Assembly (NCBI GenBank): GCA_002354035.1
Contig: DEKU01000024.1
Span: forward strand, 1-11,003
Source of the DNA: Bacteroidales bacterium UBA2714
Lineage (GTDB): Bacteria; Bacteroidota; Bacteroidia; Bacteroidales; P3
Direction of reading: 5' to 3'
Length of the DNA stretch: 11,003 nucleotides
Of this stretch, positions 6,747 through 11,003 are shown piece after piece. Within the stretch, counting starts at the first letter, position 1. Each line of letters opens with the position of its first letter. The notes beneath the pieces were generated by a model that searched no databases, was not told the origin of the DNA, and saw only the letters and a list, made by a program, of their open reading frames with translations. The translations under genes and the position numbers were made by a program.

Positions 6747-6779
6747 CAAAGATAGGTTTTTTTTTCGACATGTTGAAAA
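6747..6779 (-). promoter_or_regulatory. Bacteroidota-type promoter of rubrerythrin
   Basis: On the minus strand, TATCTTTG (6754-6747) matches the -7 consensus TAnnTTTG exactly. A partial -33 element, TTTTC (6779-6775), lies 20 nt upstream of it. Transcription would start near 6740, giving an A/T-rich leader of about 40 nt before the ATG at 6701. The spacer between the two elements contains nine A on the sense strand. Confidence 0.75.
6762..6779. promoter_or_regulatory. 18-bp near-palindrome, candidate operator
   Basis: TTTTCGACATGTTGAAAA is palindromic except for one pair (6767 with 6774), centred at 6770/6771 on ACATGT, and flanked by T tracts (6757-6765 and 6781-6787). It overlaps the -33 element and the upstream spacer of the rubrerythrin promoter, where a bound repressor would block RNA polymerase. 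The binding protein is unknown; the adjacent winged-helix protein is one candidate. Confidence 0.5.
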
Positions 6780-6818
6780 CTTTTTTTGCCAGCGGGTGGG
6801 GGGAAGGCTTTTATTTGG

Positions 6819-6826
6819 TATTTTTG
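6819..6826 (+). promoter_or_regulatory. Candidate -7 box for the winged-helix/flavodoxin-like operon
   Basis: TATTTTTG matches TAnnTTTG exactly on the plus strand. No good TTG-type -33 element lies 19-21 nt upstream (the nearest is about 30 nt away), and the implied leader is about 230 nt. An alternative weak box, TATTTTTT at 7022-7029, is closer to the gene. Confidence 0.4.
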
Positions 6827-7061
6827 CATTAGTGAATGTCGGGGTGTGTGAGTCGGCAAAGGTCTATCGGTGAGAGGGTCATGGGGCAGAGGTTTTGCAG
6901 AGGATGAGGGGCCGTTGTGGGCGAGGAGTCCTTCCGGGCGGAGGCGCTGGCGCGGGTGTAGGCCCGACGGTTGGGGAAAGTGCGGGGCATTGTGATGGCG
7001 GTGGGGGGCAGGGAGCCTCGTTATTTTTTTAGGTGCAGAAAAGTTTAAATAATATCAAGAT
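6827..7061 (+). other. G-rich leader or spacer without a recognised gene
   Basis: By hand count, positions 6841-7020 contain 91 G and 30 C on the plus strand. An ATG at 6836 opens only a 23-codon frame with no support. CCGT and GGGC around 6912-6922 could pair with GCCC and ACGG around 6962-6970 in an imperfect long-range stem. Four G runs (6973-6976, 6984-6987, 7003-7008, 7011-7013) precede an A/T-rich start region. Nothing matches a riboswitch I know. Confidence 0.35.
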
Positions 7062-7235
7062 ATGAAAGAAAAAGTTCTGAATGCCATGCGCGAGGCGGGG
7101 AAACCGGTGTCGGCTGGCGATGTGACGAAGGCACTGGGAGCCGACCGCAAGGAAGTGGACAAGGCTTTTGCCGAGCTGAAGAAAGAGGGCGCCATTGTGT
7201 CGCCGGTGCGTTGCAAATGGGAACCAGCAAAATAA
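7062..7235 (+). CDS. Small winged-helix DNA-binding protein (57 aa)
   Basis: A 57-residue protein that begins MKEKVLNAMREAGKPVSAGD and ends RCKWEPAK. The pattern is helix (EKVLNAMREAG), Pro-Val-Ser-Ala turn, helix (AGDVTKALG), recognition helix (DRKEVDKAFAELKKEG), then a wing-like strand (AIVSPVRCKWEP). That is the core of a MarR/ArsR-like winged helix with no extra domain. It is shorter than most regulators and may act as a dimer. The ATG at 7062 follows an A/T-rich stretch (TTTAAATAATATCAAGAT), as expected in Bacteroidota. It is followed after 12 nt by a flavodoxin-like gene, so the two are probably co-transcribed, and it is divergent from rubrerythrin with a palindrome between them. I infer a regulator of one or both genes. 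The single Cys (residue 51) gives no clear metal- or redox-sensing motif, and an adaptor or protein-binding role remains possible. Confidence 0.85.
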   Translation: MKEKVLNAMREAGKPVSAGDVTKALGADRKEVDKAFAELKKEGAIVSPVRCKWEPAK

Positions 7236-7247
7236 TTTTGAACCGTT

Positions 7248-7658
7248 ATGAATATTGCAATCCGTTATTTTAGCAAGTTTGGCCACTCGGCCCGGATGGC
7301 CGGTGTGGTGGCCGAAGAGACAGGCGCAAAGCCAGCCTCGGTCGATGTGCCTATTGCCGAGCCCGTGGAGGTGCTTTACCTGGGCTGCGGTGTGATGTTG
7401 GGTAAGATCAGCGGCGAGATGGCCGCTTTTATCCGCACACTCACGCCCGACAAGGTGAAGCGGGTGGTGTGTTTTGGCTCGTGCGCCATTATCAAGTCGC
7501 CGGTGCCGCAGATGCGCAGTCTGCTTGAGGCGCAGGGCATAGCGGTGGACGAAAGGTCGTTCACCTGCCGGGGCGCCATGGGTCCGCTGCATGCCAGACA
7601 CCCCGACAAACAGGACCTCGACGACCTGCGCCAGTTTGTCAGGTCGTTGAACAAGTAG
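7248..7658 (+). CDS. Short flavodoxin-like protein
   Basis: Predicted cytoplasmic FMN-binding electron-transfer protein of 136 residues, slightly shorter than typical flavodoxins. The first strand and phosphate loop are visible as NIAIRYFSKFGHSARMAGVVAEE (2-24), with SKFGHS at the usual T/SxTGxT position. The core continues with EVLYLGCGVMLGKISGEMAAFI (41-62), KRVVCFGSCA (71-80) and a typical C-terminal end, DKQDLDDLRQFVRSL (120-134). The isoalloxazine-contacting loops lack the Trp/Tyr of classical flavodoxins and carry Cys or small residues instead (C47, C75, C79, C107). FMN binding is therefore likely but may be altered. It lies 12 nt after the winged-helix gene, in one operon. Next to rubrerythrin, it could supply electrons to the peroxidase or to the downstream flavodiiron system. 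No terminator is visible after it; the next gene is convergent. Confidence 0.85.
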   Translation: MNIAIRYFSKFGHSARMAGVVAEETGAKPASVDVPIAEPVEVLYLGCGVMLGKISGEMAAFIRTLTPDKVKRVVCFGSCAIIKSPVPQMRSLLEAQGIAVDERSFTCRGAMGPLHARHPDKQDLDDLRQFVRSLNK

Positions 7659-7803
7659 AGGCTTCGGGAACTCAGCTGGGTACTACCGCGGCACGGGCAT
7701 GGAGGTCAGATGGTTGACATCCGGCAGTGTGGCGGAGAGGGGGTGGTGTATGCTGTGGCGAGGGTTCGTTGGTGGGACAGGGGTGCGCACAAGGGAGTAA
7801 GGG

Positions 7804-8949
7804 CTAATAGCATTGCATGCCATAGCGGACATCGCTGAAGTCGAGACGGCGGAGCGCATCGGAGTTGATGAATAGACGCACGGAGCCACAGTCGCCCCAG
7901 AGGGTGTGGAAGATGTGGTTGTTGGTGGCAACGCTGCCGCTTTCGAGGGTGGGGATTTGTAGCAGGAGGGTGTCGTGGAGGGTGTCGCCTTCGCGGTCGT
8001 CGTATTGTTCGAATACGGGAAATCCGAGCATTTGGAAATTGCCTTCGGCCTCTCCGTAATATATGGGGTTGTCGCCCAGGACGAGGGCATCGTCTACATC
8101 GTCGCGGTGGTCTTCGGGCAGGATTTGCTTGATGTAGTCGGCTACATCAAGGGTGTCCATCTTGTCGCCAAAGAGTTTTTTGATGGCGGCGGCAGCCAGG
8201 GTGTCGAAGTTTTCGCATGTCTGGTTGATGGTGGATTCGGCAACGGTGGCCTGGAGTGCATATTCGGCAGAGAGGGGCGTGGACGGCAGTGTTTCGCATC
8301 GAGGGTATTGGTTCGGCCGGCCGGGTGTGGCGGTGGGGTCGAGCTGCTTGTGGTAAATGATGCGGAAGTTGGCTTGGTTGGTGGGGTTGTCATAGTCCTC
8401 GCCGTAGCCTTCCTCCAGCACCTTTTTGTCCGCAGAGATGAAGAACTGGAGCATGCCTGTCGATGGCAAGGGGTCGACGTGGGGGCACTGCCCGAAATTC
8501 ACCTGCATCACCATGGTCATGGGTTTGCCTTTGGCATCGGTGGGGTAGGGCAGGGAGGAGTCCCAATAGGGTGTGCCGCCCAGTTTGCTGTCGAAGAGGG
8601 TAGGGGTCTTCCCGTGGGCAATGGCGAACCGCAGGCAGGGCTGCGGAGGGCAGCGGCGTAGGATTTCGGCGGCAATGGCATCGGCTTTTTTGTTCAAGGC
8701 ATTGATTTGGTCGGGCGAGGGGATGTAGGATGGGCGACCTTGTTGCTGCAGACTGGTTTCCAGTGTCCGGACAGACTTGCGCAGTTTGGCTTGGCCGATA
8801 AGTAGTGCAGTTTTGCTTATGACAAACAGTATGGCAAGGGTGATGAAGGGTTTCCAGTGGTTGCCGCTTATTCCGTATACCAATGCCACTACCAGCAGCG
8901 TACCCCACAAGATGTTGCGCACGAGGGTTGTTTTTTGTTCTTTGTCCAT
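7804..8949 (-). CDS. Membrane-anchored DUF1963 (YwqG-like) protein
   Basis: A 381-residue protein with two hydrophobic segments near the N-terminus (about 12-29 and 33-51, WGTLLVVALVYGI and FITLAILFVISKTALLI), then a charged linker (55-90). Residues about 95-381 match the DUF1963/YwqG family: SKLGGTPYWDSSLPYP (121-136), GKPMTMVMQVNFGQCP (141-156), PLPSTGMLQFFISADKK (161-177), YDNPTNQANFRIIYH, then LGFPVFEQYDDRE, LLLQIPT, WGDCGSVRLFIN and a final DFSDVRYGMQCY. The biochemical role of this family is unknown to me. The membrane anchor is unusual: YwqG-type proteins are generally soluble. The gene stands alone, convergent with the flavodoxin-like gene (145 nt gap) and 166 nt downstream of ferritin on the same strand. 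No TAnnTTTG promoter is seen upstream, so it could be read from the ferritin transcript if termination there is incomplete. Confidence 0.88.
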   Translation of the reverse strand: MDKEQKTTLVRNILWGTLLVVALVYGISGNHWKPFITLAILFVISKTALLIGQAKLRKSVRTLETSLQQQGRPSYIPSPDQINALNKKADAIAAEILRRCPPQPCLRFAIAHGKTPTLFDSKLGGTPYWDSSLPYPTDAKGKPMTMVMQVNFGQCPHVDPLPSTGMLQFFISADKKVLEEGYGEDYDNPTNQANFRIIYHKQLDPTATPGRPNQYPRCETLPSTPLSAEYALQATVAESTINQTCENFDTLAAAAIKKLFGDKMDTLDVADYIKQILPEDHRDDVDDALVLGDNPIYYGEAEGNFQMLGFPVFEQYDDREGDTLHDTLLLQIPTLESGSVATNNHIFHTLWGDCGSVRLFINSDALRRLDFSDVRYGMQCY

Positions 8950-8999
8950 GGGTGGAAAGTTGTTGTGGGGTTCTTTGGGTCTTTATTCTGAGCCGAAGA

Positions 9000-9022
9000 G
9001 CCGACCGACCCCATTGGTCGGC
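9000..9022. other. 7-bp hairpin upstream of the DUF1963 gene
   Basis: GCCGACC (9000-9006) pairs with GGTCGGC (9016-9022) around a 9-nt loop. It lies 50 nt before the DUF1963 start and has no T tract on either strand. It may be part of the leader or a backup stop for the ferritin transcript. Confidence 0.35.
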
Positions 9023-9055
9023 CCGGAGGCTGTTGTTTGGGATATTGTCTTAATC

Positions 9056-9095
9056 AACGAGAGGGATGTGGGGCATGTCCCACATCCCTCTCGTT
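9056..9095 (-). terminator. Probable terminator of the fprA-hrb-ferritin operon
   Basis: A perfect 17-bp stem (9056-9072 with 9079-9095; arm contains GAGAGGGATGTGGG) with a 6-nt loop begins 20 nt after the ferritin stop on the minus strand. The T tract on the minus strand is poor (TTGATTAAG), so termination efficiency is uncertain; it could instead protect the 3' end of the mRNA. Confidence 0.6.
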
Positions 9096-9115
9096 TGCGG
9101 TTTCGGCTGACGCCA

Positions 9116-9631
9116 TTAGTCGAGCACCAGGCTGGGGGCGCTGTAGGTGCGGCCGGCCAGCTCCTGGTTGAGCATATAGAGGCTCTTGGGGTCGTTGCCG
9201 AAGAGTTCCATCTTGGTGATCATGTCGCGGGCGTTGGTCTCCTCCTCGCCTTGCTCTTTGATGAACCAATCGAGAAACTGCATGGTGCGGAAGTCTTTGA
9301 CCTCATAGGCAGCGGCGTAGATGTCGTTGATGAGGGAGGTGACGTACTCCTCGTGGTGGAGGCCTTCCTTCAGCACGTCCATGTCGCTCTTGAACACCTT
9401 GTCGGGTTTGGCGATGGCGTCGAGGGTGACGGTGCAGTCGTTATTCTGCATGTATTGGTAGAACAGCATGGCGTGGTCGCGCTCTTCCTGGGCTTGGATC
9501 ATATACCAGTTGGCGAAGCCGTTGAGGCCGCGGCTCTGGAAATAGTTGTTCATGTCCAGATAGAGGTAAGCGGAGTAGAGCTCCTTGTTGATTTGCTGAT
9601 TCAGCAAGTCGGAAACTTTTTTGTTTAACAT
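9116..9631 (-). CDS. ftnA: Bacterial non-haem ferritin
   Basis: Cytoplasmic iron-storage protein that oxidises Fe(II) at a diiron site and stores the mineral in a 24-subunit shell. The 171-residue product has the whole four-helix bundle with the expected ferroxidase residues: E17 (NKELYSAYLY), Y24, E49/E50 and H53 (QAQEERDHA), E94 (HHEE), and Q127 and E130 (KEQGEEE). The C-terminal fifth helix and tail (about 145-171) are present, and length matches bacterial FtnA. The ATG at 9631 gives the family N-terminus MLNKKVSDLLNQQINKELYS. It starts 27 nt after the stop of the flavin reductase-rubredoxin gene on the same strand, so it is the last gene of the fprA-hrb-ftnA operon, followed by a strong hairpin. 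Co-transcription with oxygen-reducing proteins suggests induction by oxygen or iron, though no operator is visible in the short gap. Confidence 0.97.
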   Translation of the reverse strand: MLNKKVSDLLNQQINKELYSAYLYLDMNNYFQSRGLNGFANWYMIQAQEERDHAMLFYQYMQNNDCTVTLDAIAKPDKVFKSDMDVLKEGLHHEEYVTSLINDIYAAAYEVKDFRTMQFLDWFIKEQGEEETNARDMITKMELFGNDPKSLYMLNQELAGRTYSAPSLVLD

Positions 9632-9658
9632 GATGGTATTGTGTTTTTAAATTGTTGT

Positions 9659-10294
9659 TTATTCGGTAATCTTGATAAAGTCGCTTTTGCCGTGTTTGCA
9701 CCAGGGGCATACGTAGTCGTCGGGCATCTCGTCGCCTTCATAGACGTAGCCGCATGTCTGGCACACCCAGCGGGTCTTGCCGTCGCCGGTGGGGGAGGCC
9801 AGGGCCTGGGGTTTGGGCTTGATGTGCTGGTGGTAGTACTCGTAGGTGAGGGAGGGGTCGCTGTCCAGCAGGACCGACTCCTCGATGGAGGCGATGAAGA
9901 GGGTATGCGTGCCGAGGTCTATCATCTGGCTCACCTTGCCACTGATGTAGGCGTTGGTGTAGCGCGGCAGATAGAGGAGGCCGTTGGACGATCGCATCTC
10001 CACCTCGCAGTGCTCGAACTTGTTGATGTCGCGCCCACTCTGGAATCCGAAATGCTCAATGACTTTCATCGGGGTGCGCTCGGTGAGCAGTGAGACGTTG
10101 AACAGGCCTGTGCGGGCTATCATGTCGTGCGTGTAGTTCTGCTTGTTGACCGAGACGAGCATCTGCTGCGGTGTGTCGGTGAGCTGCGAGGCTACGTTGA
10201 TGATGCAGCCGTTGTCCTTGTTGCCCTCGCGGGCGGTGAGGACATACAGGCCGTAGCTCAGGTTGAACAGGGCATTGGGGTTGTGGGTGTTCAT
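9659..10294 (-). CDS. hrb: Flavin reductase-rubredoxin fusion (Hrb, high-molecular-weight rubredoxin type)
   Basis: Cytoplasmic electron carrier expected to take electrons from NAD(P)H through FMN to its rubredoxin centre and on to the flavodiiron protein. Residues about 1-155 form a flavin reductase-like FMN-binding domain (NPNALFNLSYGLYVLTA, NVASQLTDTPQQMLVSVNKQNYTHDMI, FNVSLLTE, FGFQSGRD). A short linker (about 160-173) leads to a C-terminal rubredoxin domain with C178/C181 (CQTCGYVYEGDEMP) and C196/C199 (CPWC), ending KSDFIKITE. The 211-residue length and domain order match Hrb proteins such as the Moorella one, encoded next to FprA. Here it follows fprA by 72 nt and precedes ferritin by 27 nt on the same strand. 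The rubredoxin core resembles that of the nearby rubrerythrin (CGYVYEGD in both). All four iron-binding Cys are present. Confidence 0.95.
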   Translation of the reverse strand: MNTHNPNALFNLSYGLYVLTAREGNKDNGCIINVASQLTDTPQQMLVSVNKQNYTHDMIARTGLFNVSLLTERTPMKVIEHFGFQSGRDINKFEHCEVEMRSSNGLLYLPRYTNAYISGKVSQMIDLGTHTLFIASIEESVLLDSDPSLTYEYYHQHIKPKPQALASPTGDGKTRWVCQTCGYVYEGDEMPDDYVCPWCKHGKSDFIKITE

Positions 10295-10366
10295 TGTTTT
10301 TGTGTGTTTAAGGGTTTCATCTGGGTATTTGACTGGTCGGTGGGGTGATGCTCGAAGCTTGATGGC

Positions 10367-11003
10367 TTAGTCGGCATTGAGGCCTGCCACAATGAGGTTG
10401 GCCAGGAATTTCATGTCGTCGAGCTGGCTTTCCTTCATGGCGGACTTGAGCGAGAGGTCCTCGCCCAGCACGGTGATGTTCTTCATCTCGCCGAGGAGGG
10501 TGCGCATCTGTTTGCCGCTCTGAGCTGCCCAGGTGCCGTTCTCGATGATGGCCACTGTGCGGTTCTGCCAGGCGTGGGCTTTCAGGTCGTGCAGGAGGTC
10601 TTCGATGGGGGTGAAGATACCGGCGTTGTAGGTGGAAGAGGCCAGCACCACGTGGCTGTAGCGGAAGCACTCGCTCACCAGCTGGCTGACGTGGGTGTGG
10701 CTGGCGTCATACATGGCAATTCCTTTCACGCCCTGCTCGGCCAGCAGCGAAGCCATCTTCTCGGCGGCTGCGGCGGTGTGGCCATAGACGCTGCCATAGA
10801 TAATCAGCACCCCGCGCTCCTCGGGCTGGTAGCTGCTCCAGGTGACATACTTGTCGATAAAATAGCCCAGGTTCTGGCGCCATATCGGGCCGTGGAGGGG
10901 GCAAATCATCTCAATCTCGATGGCTGAGGCTTTCTTCAGGAGGGCTTGGGCCTGGACGCCATATTTGCCCACGATGTTGATATAATAGCGGCGGGCGTCG
11001 TCT
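10367..11003 (-). CDS. fprA: A-type flavodiiron protein FprA, 3' part (cut by window edge)
   Basis: Cytoplasmic flavodiiron oxygen and/or nitric oxide reductase, first gene visible in the fprA-hrb-ftnA operon. About 211 C-terminal codons are present; the frame is open to the window edge, and roughly the N-terminal half, including the HxExD iron ligands, lies outside. The visible part starts with the end of the metallo-beta-lactamase-like domain (ARRYYINIVGKYG, then ICPLHGPIWR, whose His is an expected iron ligand). It continues with a flavodoxin domain: FMN phosphate loop in LIIYGSVYGHTAAAAEKMA, then LASSTYNAGIFTPIEDLLHDL and IIENGTWAAQSGKQM. A GTG at 10972 within this frame is internal, not a start. 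The Hrb gene 72 nt downstream is its likely electron donor. Whether it prefers O2 or NO cannot be told from this fragment; O2 is suggested by the ferritin and rubrerythrin neighbours. Confidence 0.96.
   Translation of the reverse strand, partial: DDARRYYINIVGKYGVQAQALLKKASAIEIEMICPLHGPIWRQNLGYFIDKYVTWSSYQPEERGVLIIYGSVYGHTAAAAEKMASLLAEQGVKGIAMYDASHTHVSQLVSECFRYSHVVLASSTYNAGIFTPIEDLLHDLKAHAWQNRTVAIIENGTWAAQSGKQMRTLLGEMKNITVLGEDLSLKSAMKESQLDDMKFLANLIVAGLNAD

Noticed and set aside
6702..6749. Upstream ATG (6749) extending rubrerythrin by 16 residues
   Set aside because: The codon falls inside the exact -7 box (6747-6754), so it would precede the transcription start, and the added residues are not part of the family N-terminus.
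7029..7601. Minus-strand open frame covering the winged-helix and flavodoxin-like genes
   Set aside because: The plus-strand products show a winged helix and a flavodoxin fold with A/T-rich start regions; the reverse product is His- and Arg-rich with no family signature.
7975..8661. Plus-strand open frame opposite the DUF1963 gene
   Set aside because: The minus strand encodes a motif-rich DUF1963 protein; the plus frame gives a Val/Gly-rich shadow translation.
8777..9628. Plus-strand open frame spanning the intergenic hairpins and ferritin
   Set aside because: It crosses two hairpins and the antisense of a clear ferritin; no supporting features.
10970..10972. GTG as a possible start of FprA
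   Set aside because: It lies inside the conserved YYINIVGKYG segment; the frame continues upstream to the window edge, so the gene is cut, not short.
1..11003. tRNA, rRNA, CRISPR array or insertion sequence
   Set aside because: No cloverleaf, rRNA-like block, regularly spaced repeats or transposase motifs were found on reading both strands.

Overview
The window looks like chromosomal DNA from an anaerobic or microaerotolerant Bacteroidales-type bacterium (phylum Bacteroidota). The evidence is a C10 (streptopain/interpain-type) protease ending in a type IX secretion (T9SS) sorting domain with a BACON-like module, a lipoprotein with a Lys-rich segment after the lipobox, a perfect Bacteroidota -7 promoter box (TAnnTTTG), and A/T-rich gene leaders without clear Shine-Dalgarno sequences. 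I see no tRNA, rRNA, CRISPR array, transposase or phage gene.

Left half, plus strand. hisS (36-1382) is followed after 21 nt by a putative outer-membrane/periplasmic protein with a DTVV octad repeat and a coiled coil (1404-2357), ending at a strong intrinsic terminator. Next come a two-repeat surface-type lipoprotein (2639-3550), a C-rich spacer, and a secreted C10 cysteine protease with propeptide, catalytic domain, BACON-like region and T9SS tail (3789-5771), closed by another strong terminator.

Right half, mostly minus strand, is an iron/oxygen-defence locus. A rubredoxin-first rubrerythrin (6159-6701, minus) is divergent from a 57-residue winged-helix protein (7062-7235) and a short flavodoxin-like protein (7248-7658), both plus. 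A membrane-anchored DUF1963/YwqG-like protein (7804-8949, minus) follows. The last three genes form a minus-strand operon: A-type flavodiiron protein FprA (cut by the window edge), then a flavin reductase-rubredoxin fusion of Hrb type, then ferritin. Functionally, Hrb would pass electrons from reduced pyridine nucleotide to FprA, which reduces O2 (or NO) to water (or N2O). Rubrerythrin would remove peroxide, and ferritin would store the iron that would otherwise feed Fenton chemistry.

The least expected signals are non-coding. G/C strand asymmetry flips near position 5850, in spacers as well as genes, next to a perfect 19-bp inverted repeat (5968-6014). An 18-bp near-palindrome sits inside the rubrerythrin promoter, facing the small winged-helix gene. 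Most genes are recognisable families, and I do not claim a wholly new system. The divergent rubrerythrin / winged-helix / flavodoxin-like unit is the best candidate for undescribed biology.
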